The notes beneath the pieces were generated by a model. The model saw only the letters and a program-made list of their open reading frames with translations, searched no databases and was not told where the DNA came from. A stretch of DNA of 64,000 nucleotides from Streptomyces ferrugineus (lineage in GTDB: Bacteria > Actinomycetota > Actinomycetes > Streptomycetales > Streptomycetaceae): NCBI RefSeq assembly GCF_015160855.1, contig NZ_CP063373.1:1674001-1738000 (forward strand), given 5' to 3'. Shown here one piece after another: positions 7,496-15,164 of this stretch; the stretch's first letter is position 1, and each line of letters opens with the position of its first letter. Made by a program: the position numbers and the translations under genes.

Positions 7496-10033
7496 CTACA
7501 CCCACGTCCGGGGGCGGTAACGGTTGGCACGTTCCACCAGGTCGATCCTCTCCTCGCCGCCCCGTGCGAGCCGGGCCAGCACGCGGTACGAACGCTCCAG
7601 GCCGAAACGCAGTCCCCGCTCGTCCAGGCCGCTGCCGAGCAGCGTCCGTCCTCCGGCGGCGGGAGGGGCGGAACCCTGGCCCCCGGAGAGTATCCAGTCC
7701 AGCGCGCAGCCGAGGACTTCCGCCGACAACTGCTCCCGGCGCGCCGGATCCAGACCGTACGCCTCCAGCGCCTCGACCTGCCCCGCGGCGGCGGTCAGGT
7801 CGTCCAGGAACGGTACGTCGGCGGCGACCGCCGTACGGCCGCGCAGCCGGGCCCGGACGGCGGCGACGCGTGCGGCCGTGTAGTGGATGGAGCTCTCCGG
7901 AACCGACTCCAGGGTCCGTACGGCGCTGCGGCGGTCGCCGGTCGCGAGCTGGACGCGGGCCAGGCCGAAGGCGGCGCTGACATAGCTGGGGTCGGTGGAC
8001 CACACCAGGCGGTAGTACTCGGCGGCGTTGTCCAGCTGCCCCAGCACCTCCGCGCACAGGCCGAGGGCCAGCTTGGGCGCGGGCTCGCCGGGGAAGGCGT
8101 CGTAGATCGCGTCGAAGGCGAGCGCGGCGCCCTCGTGGTCGCCCGTGACCAGCGCGGCCACGCCGCGGTACCAGACCACCCGCCAGTCGTCGGGCCGCTC
8201 GTCCTCCAGCTCCAGCAACGCCTCGTGCGCGGTGCCGCTGTCGCCGTTCTCCAGCCAGGCCCGCACCTGCCTGAGCCGGGTCTCGGTCGACGGCGCGGGC
8301 GCGGCGGCCAGGGCGCCGAGCAGCTCGGCCGCCGCGGTGGTCATCAGTCCCGCGAGGAAACCGGCGTTGGGGTCGTCGGGGTCGACCCGGGGGACCGGCA
8401 GGGCGAGGGCGGCGGCGGGGGCGTCGACGCCCTTGACGATGCCGGGGGCGGTGGACGGGAGCGCGTTGGCGGCACCGCCGGCCTCCAGGGCGGGGGAGCC
8501 GGCCGCGGCGAGCTTCTTCCGGGAAGGCGCCACCCGCGCCCCCAGCCGCGAGACCTCGCCGTCCAGCTTCGGGAACAACTCCGTGTCCGTCACCCGCACT
8601 TCGGGCCCGAACAGCGTCGACAGCGACGGCCTGGCCCGCCCCGACTGCAGGGACACCACCTCCCGCAGCACGCCCGTGAGCTGCTCCGTCATCTCCTGGG
8701 CGGAGGCGAAGCGGCGGGCCGGGTCGGGGTCGGTGGCGCGGACCAGGAGGCGGTAGAACGACTCGTACTGGCGGAAGACCTCGATGTTGTCGGGGTCGGG
8801 CAGCGAGTCGACGTAGACGTTCGTGTAGCCCTGGAAGTCGAAGGTCAGTACGGCGAGCGTGCGCGCGACCGTGAACAGGTCGGACGCGACCGACGGGCCG
8901 ACGTCCGCCACCTCCGGCGCCTGGTAGCCCACCGTGCCGTAGATGGCCGACTCCTCGTCGTCCATCCTGCGCACCGCGCCCATGTCGATCAGCTTGAGCT
9001 GGTCCTCGGTCTGGATGGCGTTGTCGACCTTGAAGTCGCAGTAGAGGAGGTTGCGGCTGTGCAGGTGCCCCAGGGCCTCCAGGGCCTCGATGCCGTACGC
9101 GCACGCCTGCTCGACGGGCAGCGGGTCGCGCCGGCCGCTCTCCGTACGGCGTGAATTCGCGATCTCCTTCAGGGACTTGCCGCCGACGTACTCCATGACG
9201 ATGTAGCCGTCGAGGGAGCCGGTGCGCTGGTCGAGGTGCTCGACGAAGTTGTAGATCCGCACGATGTTGGCGTGCTCGATCTCGGCGAGGAAGCGCCGCT
9301 CGGAGATCGCCGCCGCCATCGCGTCCTGGTCGCCGGTGTCGAGCAGGCCCTTGAGCACCACCCAGCGGTCGGAGACCGCGCGGTCCACGGCGAGGTAGAT
9401 CCAGCCGAGCCCGCCGTGCGCCAGGCAGCCCACGACCTCGTACTGGCCGTGCACGATGTCGCCGGCCTTCAGCTTCGGGACGAACGAGTACGGGTGCCCG
9501 CACTTGGTGCAGAAGCCCTCGGTACGGCCCGGCCGGTCGCCGCGCGCACGGCCCACCGGCGCCCCGCAGTCCGAACGCGAGCAGAAACGCTTGCGCTCGG
9601 GAACCTCGGGGTTCTCCAGCACCATCGCGCGCGGGTCGGGCCGCGGTACGTCCGGCACCTGCACCAGACCGACACCGAGCCGGCCGCGGCCGCTGGAGCC
9701 CGCCGACGAGCCGGAGCTGCGCACCGACACCGAGCGGCCCGTGGAACGGCCCGACAGCGCGCGCGACAGCCGTCCCGACACCGAGCGCCGGGACTTCGAC
9801 GACTGCGACGACGTACGCGAACTGCCGCGGCTGCCGGAGCGGGAGCTGGTGCTGCCCGAGCCGCGCCCGCCCTTGCCGCCGCCCGTGACCCCGGTGGGCG
9901 GCGAGCCGACCATGCCGCTCGCCGAGACGACCGGGGCGAGCCCGCAGGTGTCGCAGTACAGCTCGCCACCACCCATGTCCTCGTACGCCCCGTCGCAGTC
10001 CGGCCGCTGGCAGGGCTGCTGTGCCTGACTCAT
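7496..10033 (-). CDS. pknG: PknG-type soluble Ser/Thr protein kinase with zinc ribbons and TPR tail
   Basis: 845 residues with PknG domain order: Cys motifs, kinase, TPR. Zinc-binding pairs are Cys8/13/27/30 and Cys151/156/175/178, the second just before the kinase domain like the PknG rubredoxin. Between them lies a Ser/Arg-rich tract (about 55-118). Kinase features are the glycine loop AHGGLGW (about 205-211), Lys228, catalytic Asp333 in YCDFKVDN, and Asp350 in DMG (replacing DFG), all PknG-like departures from canonical kinases. The C-terminal half has helical TPR-like repeats (LELEDERPDDWRVVWYRG, LDNAAEYYRLVW). There is no transmembrane segment. In Corynebacterium and Mycobacterium, PknG phosphorylates the FHA protein OdhI/GarA. 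ATG 10033 has GGGGGGAG 9 bp upstream. The symbol denotes family only. Confidence 0.9.
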   Translation of the reverse strand: MSQAQQPCQRPDCDGAYEDMGGGELYCDTCGLAPVVSASGMVGSPPTGVTGGGKGGRGSGSTSSRSGSRGSSRTSSQSSKSRRSVSGRLSRALSGRSTGRSVSVRSSGSSAGSSGRGRLGVGLVQVPDVPRPDPRAMVLENPEVPERKRFCSRSDCGAPVGRARGDRPGRTEGFCTKCGHPYSFVPKLKAGDIVHGQYEVVGCLAHGGLGWIYLAVDRAVSDRWVVLKGLLDTGDQDAMAAAISERRFLAEIEHANIVRIYNFVEHLDQRTGSLDGYIVMEYVGGKSLKEIANSRRTESGRRDPLPVEQACAYGIEALEALGHLHSRNLLYCDFKVDNAIQTEDQLKLIDMGAVRRMDDEESAIYGTVGYQAPEVADVGPSVASDLFTVARTLAVLTFDFQGYTNVYVDSLPDPDNIEVFRQYESFYRLLVRATDPDPARRFASAQEMTEQLTGVLREVVSLQSGRARPSLSTLFGPEVRVTDTELFPKLDGEVSRLGARVAPSRKKLAAAGSPALEAGGAANALPSTAPGIVKGVDAPAAALALPVPRVDPDDPNAGFLAGLMTTAAAELLGALAAAPAPSTETRLRQVRAWLENGDSGTAHEALLELEDERPDDWRVVWYRGVAALVTGDHEGAALAFDAIYDAFPGEPAPKLALGLCAEVLGQLDNAAEYYRLVWSTDPSYVSAAFGLARVQLATGDRRSAVRTLESVPESSIHYTAARVAAVRARLRGRTAVAADVPFLDDLTAAAGQVEALEAYGLDPARREQLSAEVLGCALDWILSGGQGSAPPAAGGRTLLGSGLDERGLRFGLERSYRVLARLARGGEERIDLVERANRYRPRTWV

Positions 10034-10058
10034 GACGACGACTCCCCCCTGTCCTGCC

Positions 10059-11396
10059 TCATGCTCGCGGCCCCCCGCGATCCTCCGGCCCGCGCGGCCC
10101 CGGCACCCGGCCGCCGCCGAGCAGGTCGGCGGCCGCCTGCTGGTAGCGCAGGACCGCCTGCTCGGCGACGCGCAGGTCGCAAGGAGCGCTCCACAGCATG
10201 CGGCGGGCCGCGTCGTAGCGCTCGATCAGGAACGGGTCCTCCGCGAAGCCGTGCCGCGCGACCTTCGCCTTGTACGCGTCGAGGCGGCCGCGCAGCTCCG
10301 CGCGGACCGCCAGGGGCGCGGTGACCGCGGTCAACGACTCGCGGGCGCGCAGCAGTTCGTCCTCCGCCTTCTGCTCCAGCGACTCCAGGAGCGGGGACAG
10401 GCGGTGCCACTGCGCGTGTCTGCGGTACTCGGCGGCCGTCGCCAACTGCTCCTGCAGCGCGGTCGGCGGGCCGCTGACGACCGGCACCTCCGTGGCGGCG
10501 ATCTTCGCCAGCACCTCGCCGCGCGCGGTGCGGGCCTCGGCGAGCGTGCGGTCCGCGCGCGAGAGCACGTCGCGCAGCTTGACCAGGCGCTGCTCGGCAT
10601 CCTGGCGGACCGTCAGCACCGCGTCGATCTCACGGCGTACGTCCTCCAGGGCGCGCGCCTCCCGGTCGTAGACCGTGGTGTCCGGCCGGCCGCCGCCCGG
10701 CGCCGAACTGCCCGGTGCGGGGATCCAGTACGCCAGCGGGTCGGAGACCACCTGCGCGCGCAGGTGGGTGAGGGTGCGGGTGATGCGCTCCAGGTCGTCG
10801 CCGGCGGGGTGCTCGCCGGGGCGTACGCCGACGGAGTGCGCGAGCCGACGGGTGCGCTGGAGCTCCGCGGCGAGTAAATCGATCCGCGCGGGCAGCGCCG
10901 ACCAGACGGCGTCGGCGGCGACGACCATGTCGAGCGAGGTCGCGTACAGCTCGTTCATCCGGTCGACCAGGGTGGCCAGCGAGAACTGCTCGCTGAGCCT
11001 GCTCGAAGCGCCTTGCAGCGTCGGCGCGTTGGCGGTCGCCGTCGCGGTCGTCGAGCCCGCGACGGTCACACAGTCGCCGCGCAGCAGCTCCGTCAGCTCC
11101 ACCAGGTCGTCCCGGCTGGACCAGCGGCGACGGGCGCGGATGTCGCGGGCGGAGCGCAACGCGTCCGTGTACGCGTCGAAGTACGCCCACAGCAGCGTGA
11201 TCGACGCCTCCGCGGCGATCCAGCGCTCCTTGGTGACTCCCGTGAGCTCGGCGCCCTCGAGAAGTCTGCGGCCCGCGTGGTCCTGCAGCGCGAGGAGCGA
11301 GGTCTCGATCGCCTCGTGCTCCGCGCCGAGCCGCGCCAGCGCACGGTCCACCTCGTCCCGGTCCATCACCGGCCCGGCGGGGTCCGTGACGCCCAT
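10059..11396 (-). CDS. Uncharacterised helical protein between GlnH-like and PknG-like genes
   Basis: 445 residues, family not recognised. No signal peptide or membrane segment is evident. The composition (E, R, A, L rich) and heptad-like runs point to long helices and coiled coils, clearest at about residues 245-300 (DREARALEDVRREIDAVLTVRQDAEQR, then LRDVLSRADRTLAEARTARGEV) and at 325-385. The N-terminal half has a conserved-looking RWIAAEASITLLWAYFDAYTDAL segment. The C-terminus ends in a short Gly/Pro/Arg tail. Spacing is 25 bp to the kinase start, and ATG 11396 has GAGAGGTG 6 bp upstream. Its position between the sensor genes and the kinase suggests an adaptor coupling them; this is inference. 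Confidence 0.8.
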   Translation of the reverse strand: MGVTDPAGPVMDRDEVDRALARLGAEHEAIETSLLALQDHAGRRLLEGAELTGVTKERWIAAEASITLLWAYFDAYTDALRSARDIRARRRWSSRDDLVELTELLRGDCVTVAGSTTATATANAPTLQGASSRLSEQFSLATLVDRMNELYATSLDMVVAADAVWSALPARIDLLAAELQRTRRLAHSVGVRPGEHPAGDDLERITRTLTHLRAQVVSDPLAYWIPAPGSSAPGGGRPDTTVYDREARALEDVRREIDAVLTVRQDAEQRLVKLRDVLSRADRTLAEARTARGEVLAKIAATEVPVVSGPPTALQEQLATAAEYRRHAQWHRLSPLLESLEQKAEDELLRARESLTAVTAPLAVRAELRGRLDAYKAKVARHGFAEDPFLIERYDAARRMLWSAPCDLRVAEQAVLRYQQAAADLLGGGRVPGPRGPEDRGGPRA

Positions 11397-11451
11397 CGAT
11401 CACCTCTCGCTGCGTCGTCGTTTCGTCAGTCGTCTGTCGGTTGATGGTGGG

Positions 11452-12537
11452 TCACTTGTACCGGGCTTCGGGAGGGGTCGCCGACGCCGACTTCTTGTCG
11501 CCCTGATCCATGGTCGGGTGCAGCCACTTCTCGTACGACGTCTTCCAGCCGCCGTCCTCGATGTAGTTCTCCAGGGTCCGGTTGACCTGGCGTACCAGAT
11601 CGTCGGAGCCCAGCTTCATCGCCACGCCGTAGTACTCGTCGGTGAACAGGCCGCCCTTCAGTTCGACGGTGGGGTCCTGCGCGGCCTGACTGGCGGCGAG
11701 GGCACCGTCGGTGACGATCGCGTCGACCTCGCCGAGCTGCAACTTCACCAGGCAGTCGAGCTGGTTGGGGACGGTGGCGGCGATGTCGGTGGAGGCGGGC
11801 AGGTCGCCGTTCTTCATGCCCGCCTGAAGGCTGTCGTAGGCCGTGGAGCCCTCCGCCGAGCAGACCTTGTTCTTCGCCAGGCTCTTGTCGAACCCGGTGA
11901 TCTTCGAGGTCTTGGGGGCCAGGACCTGCTGGCCGGTGACGAAGTACGGGGCGGAGAAGGCCACTTGCCCGATGCGGTCGCAGTTGATCGTCATGGTGCG
12001 GACCACCATGTCGACCTCGCCCTTCTGGATCGCCTCGATACGGCGGCTGGTCGGGATCGCCTTGAACCGCACGGCGTCGCGGTCGCCGAGGATGTCCTCG
12101 GCGATCCGGTGGACCAGGTCGATGTCGAAGCCCTCCAGCGCGCCGGAGGGGTTGTTCGGGTCGAGGTAGCCCCAGCGGTAGCTGTTGGTGTCGATGCCGA
12201 CGATCAGGCGCCGGTCCTTGCGGGCCTTGATGGCGTCGAGGGTCGCGGTGTCGCCGTTGCCGCCGGCCGGGGAAAGGCTCTTGTCCTGCGGGTTCTCGCA
12301 GTCCTCGGCCTTGGCCTGGAGGCCGTGGGTGACGCGGTGGCCGGCGGAGTCCTTGTCGCCGCCGGGGGCACCGGTGGTGCCGGATCGCTGGGAGAGCGGG
12401 AGCAGCAGGGCGAAGGCCAGGGCCATCGCGCACAGGACGGCCATCGCGCCCACGCCGCCCCAGCCGCGCAGGCCGGCCCGCAGCCGGTGCCAGGGGGTGC
12501 CGGTGCGGTGTGTCTCGTGTGCGTGGTGCGCGTTCAT
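11452..12537 (-). CDS. Membrane-anchored GlnH-like amino-acid-binding protein (SBP family 3)
   Basis: 361 residues. A single N-terminal membrane anchor (about 27-48, GGVGAMAVLCAMALAFALLLP) has no lipobox. After a linker, a family 3 solute-binding domain (about 105-345) shows RRLIVGIDTNSYRWGY, GFDIDLVHRIAEDILG, RRIEAIQKGEVDMVVRTMTIN and VAFSAPYF. No ABC permease or ATPase is nearby, so this is a sensor rather than an uptake subunit, as for GlnH in the mycobacterial/corynebacterial glnX-glnH-pknG locus, where GlnH reports Asp/Glu to PknG through GlnX. ATG 12537 follows a GGGGG-type Shine-Dalgarno 14 bp after the GlnX stop. The C-terminal tail is short and charged. Confidence 0.88.
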   Translation of the reverse strand: MNAHHAHETHRTGTPWHRLRAGLRGWGGVGAMAVLCAMALAFALLLPLSQRSGTTGAPGGDKDSAGHRVTHGLQAKAEDCENPQDKSLSPAGGNGDTATLDAIKARKDRRLIVGIDTNSYRWGYLDPNNPSGALEGFDIDLVHRIAEDILGDRDAVRFKAIPTSRRIEAIQKGEVDMVVRTMTINCDRIGQVAFSAPYFVTGQQVLAPKTSKITGFDKSLAKNKVCSAEGSTAYDSLQAGMKNGDLPASTDIAATVPNQLDCLVKLQLGEVDAIVTDGALAASQAAQDPTVELKGGLFTDEYYGVAMKLGSDDLVRQVNRTLENYIEDGGWKTSYEKWLHPTMDQGDKKSASATPPEARYK

Positions 12538-12551
12538 CGTCGTGCCCCCTC

Positions 12552-14003
12552 TCACCTGTACTCCGACAGCCTGCGGCCGATGCCGAGGACCGCGCCGGCC
12601 GCGCCCAGGACCGCGAGGACCGCGGCGCCGGTCGGGAGGCCGGTCAGCGAGTCCCGGCCGTCGCCCGCGGCCTGCCTGAACTCGGTCTGCTCGTGCTTCA
12701 GTGCCGTGGCCAGGGCCTGGTCGACGTTGTCGAAGCACACGCTCGTCGGCTCCTTCGCGGTGCCGATCACACGGTCGCGGGCGGCCTGGTAGTTGCCCGA
12801 GTCGTTGTCGTCGCGGGCGATGCCGTGGCGGTCCTTCCAGATCTTCATGAAGCCGTTCGCGTCCTGCACCGGCTTCCTTCCCGCCGAGTCGTCGGCGAGG
12901 CCCGCGGCCCGGGTGAGCGCCTTGCCGAGCGCCTCGATCTCCCGGTCGTAGCCCCACTCGTACGCGTCCACGACCGTGTCGTCGTCGAGTGTCCTGGTGT
13001 CCGCGCCGCGGCGGACCAGGGCGAGGTTCTCGTCGCTGCGGGCGGTGAGGGAGGCGATACGGGCCTCGTGCAGCACGTTCAGGGAGCGGACGCCGTGGTC
13101 GTAGGAGTCGTTCAGGCCCACGCGGGCGACGGTGTGCCCCACGGCGAGCCACAGCAGGACGACCGTGGCGGCTGCCGTGGCGGTGACCAGGCCGTGGTTG
13201 AGGACCCTGTTCGTGCGCTGGTAGTTGCGGCGCTGGGCCCAGGCGAGGCAGGCCAGGGCGGCGATGCCGAGGCCCGCGGCCGCCCAGGGGAACGACTTCG
13301 CGTCGGCGTAGTCGTCGCGCAGACGCTGGTTCTCGGTCTCGTGGAGCTTCTGGGCGGCCGGCAGCATCTTCTGCTGCATCATCTCGTTCGCGGCGCGCAG
13401 ATAGGCGCCGCCGACGGGGTAGCCCTGGCGGTTGTTGGCCCGCGCCGTCTCGACCAGGCCGTTGTACTCGGGGAGCAGCCTGCTGAGTTCGGCGATGGTG
13501 TGCGCCGAGGTCGAGCCCGGTTCGGAGTTGGCGGCGGCGGTGACGAGTTTGGCGGCCGCCGTGCGGATGTCCGTCTCGTAGCCCTCGCGCATGGCGGGCT
13601 TCTCCTGCAGACCGGCGAGGTAACCGCTGGCCGCGGCGGTGTTGGCGTCCGCGAGGGAGCGGTAGATGTCGGCCGCGTCCGAGGTGAGGGGCTGGCTGCG
13701 GTTGAGGACGTCGTCGGCCGCGCTCGCGCGCTCGGTCATCTGCCAGGCGGCGATGGCGCCGAACGCGATGACGAGGAGGGCGAGGAGGGCGCCGATGATG
13801 CGCAGGCGGCCGGGTTCGGTGGTGGCGGCCGCGCGGAGCTGGTCGAAGCCCTCGGCGAAGGCGGTGCGGCGGGGCTCGGTGGGGGCGGGATCGGGTGCGG
13901 CCGGGCGGTGGGGCTGTGGGGGGACGGACGGCATGGTGGGGGTGGAGTGCACCGGGTCGTGGCCCGGTGGCGGTGCGGTGCTGCTCTTCGGCGTCTGCGT
14001 CAC
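12552..14003 (-). CDS. GlnX-like four-TM membrane signalling protein
   Basis: 483 residues. A Pro-rich cytoplasmic N-terminus (1-60) is followed by TM1 (about 69-88), a helical extracytoplasmic domain (about 90-240), TM2 (about 244-262), TM3 (about 273-295), a second extracytoplasmic helical domain (about 300-450) and TM4 (about 455-475). Both outer domains look like four-helix sensor bundles. This is the topology of GlnX, the protein linking GlnH to PknG in Corynebacterium and Mycobacterium. It is first in the seven-gene minus-strand cluster. GTG 14003 has GGGGGAGG 7 bp upstream. The assignment rests on topology and synteny more than on sequence motifs. Confidence 0.82.
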   Translation of the reverse strand: MTQTPKSSTAPPPGHDPVHSTPTMPSVPPQPHRPAAPDPAPTEPRRTAFAEGFDQLRAAATTEPGRLRIIGALLALLVIAFGAIAAWQMTERASAADDVLNRSQPLTSDAADIYRSLADANTAAASGYLAGLQEKPAMREGYETDIRTAAAKLVTAAANSEPGSTSAHTIAELSRLLPEYNGLVETARANNRQGYPVGGAYLRAANEMMQQKMLPAAQKLHETENQRLRDDYADAKSFPWAAAGLGIAALACLAWAQRRNYQRTNRVLNHGLVTATAAATVVLLWLAVGHTVARVGLNDSYDHGVRSLNVLHEARIASLTARSDENLALVRRGADTRTLDDDTVVDAYEWGYDREIEALGKALTRAAGLADDSAGRKPVQDANGFMKIWKDRHGIARDDNDSGNYQAARDRVIGTAKEPTSVCFDNVDQALATALKHEQTEFRQAAGDGRDSLTGLPTGAAVLAVLGAAGAVLGIGRRLSEYR

Positions 14004-14198
14004 TGTTGACCTCCCCCGTGGTCATCCGTCGCGGCAAGTATCGCTGCCGGGACTGACATCCGCACCGGCCTTCACTGGATCTTGATCGGATCGCAGCGGA
14101 GCGCCTGCCGGCGGCCGACAGGATCCCGCACCTCCCCTGCCCATGAATACGCCGTGGGAATCGGATCGGTTCCGCCCTGGGGCTGCCGCCCCCTGCCG
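14004..14198. promoter_or_regulatory. Intergenic region: csnK terminator side and signalling-cluster promoter side
   Basis: 195 bp between the csnK stop and the GlnX-like start, both on the minus strand. Near csnK, bases 14179-14192 form GGGGC-TGCC-GCCCC, a short GC hairpin that may end the csn transcript. On the cluster side the minus strand carries a GATACT hexamer at about 14036-14041 that could be a -10 element; I see no convincing -35. A cluster of GATC-containing sequence at about 14078-14097 has no recognised meaning. Confidence 0.35.
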
Positions 14199-15164
14199 TC
14201 AGCCTTCGAAGTGTGCACGCAGCCGGGCATGTGCCTGCGGCGGTGCCCCCACCGCGTCCAGGCCCAGCAAGGCCGCCCCCAGCACCGGACTGGCCGTGAC
14301 CACCCCGGGTACCGCCTTGGGCGCGCGGGAGATGAGCAGGTCGCGGATGCCGTCGGTGAGTTGGGCGTGGCGTGCGGCCAGTACGCCACCGCCCAGCAGG
14401 ACCGGTGTCTCCTCCTCCAGCAGGTCGAGGCGGCTCAGTGCGACCGTCGCCATCGTCACCACCTCGTCGGCCAGCCGGTCCACGATCGCGCGGGCGACCG
14501 GGTCGCCGGCCTCGGCCGTGGCGAAGAGGACCGGTGTCAGTTCGTGGCGGCGGATCTCCTCGACGCGCCCCAGGTGCAGGGCCTCGATCAGGGCGTACAT
14601 GGTGGGCAGTCCGAAGTGCGCGGGGAGGGTGCGCGCCAGGGCCGTCGGCTCGCCCCGGCCGTCCTCCGCCCGCGCCGCGTGCCACAGCGCCTCCTCCGCC
14701 AGCCCCCAACCGCCGCCCCAGTCACCGGAGATACGGCCCAGCGCCGGAAAGCGGGCCGTACGGCCGTCGGGGCGCATGCCCACGCAGTTGATGCCGGCGC
14801 CGCAGACGACGGCCACGCCCCGGGGCTCGGTCACGCCCGCCCGCAGGATCGCGAAGGTGTCGTTGCGGACCTCGACCGTCGTCCCCCACGCGCGTGCGTG
14901 CAGCGCGGCGGCCAGCGTCTCCTCCTCCACCGGGAAGTCGGCGTTCGCCAGGCACGCGGAGACGTGGTCGGCGGATGTCACGCGTGCGGCCGTGAAGGCT
15001 CGGTCCACGGCCCCGGCGAGGGTGTCCACGGCCCGCTCCACGCCCACCGCGGGCGGGCGGAACCCTCCTGCGCGGGCCGTGGCCAGGACGGTCCCGTCGC
15101 CGGCCAGCACCGCCACGTCGGTCTTGCTGTTGCCCGCGTCGATGGCGAGGACACGTGCGGTCAT
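14199..15164 (-). CDS. csnK: BadF/BadG/BcrA/BcrD-family amino-sugar kinase (CsnK-like)
   Basis: 321 residues of the ASKHA-fold BadF/BadG ATPase family that includes GlcNAc/GlcN kinases. The first phosphate motif, VLAIDAGNSKTDVAVL, is at about residues 5-20. Others are NDTFAILRAG, GVAVVCGAGINCVGM and the second phosphate/adenosine region GDWGGGWGLAEEALW, then VLLGGGVLAARH. It probably phosphorylates glucosamine or a related monomer released by the GH4 enzyme. The start is ATG 15164, overlapping the GH4 stop by 4 bp (ATGA). It is last in an operon whose gene order equals csnR-csnE-csnF-csnG-csnH-csnK, known for chitosan-oligosaccharide use in S. coelicolor/S. lividans (recalled, not searched). 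Confidence 0.85.
   Translation of the reverse strand: MTARVLAIDAGNSKTDVAVLAGDGTVLATARAGGFRPPAVGVERAVDTLAGAVDRAFTAARVTSADHVSACLANADFPVEEETLAAALHARAWGTTVEVRNDTFAILRAGVTEPRGVAVVCGAGINCVGMRPDGRTARFPALGRISGDWGGGWGLAEEALWHAARAEDGRGEPTALARTLPAHFGLPTMYALIEALHLGRVEEIRRHELTPVLFATAEAGDPVARAIVDRLADEVVTMATVALSRLDLLEEETPVLLGGGVLAARHAQLTDGIRDLLISRAPKAVPGVVTASPVLGAALLGLDAVGAPPQAHARLRAHFEG

Noticed and set aside
5909..9154. Open frame of more than 1000 codons on the plus strand opposite the PP2C and kinase genes
   Set aside because: Composition is Arg/Gly/Val rich with no domain; it is an antisense shadow caused by high third-position GC of the real minus-strand genes.
11452..14709. Apparent 1085-residue protein ending in the GlnH-like domain
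   Set aside because: The upstream two-thirds is an out-of-frame reading of the GlnX-like gene and the csnK region; ATG 12537 has a proper ribosome site.
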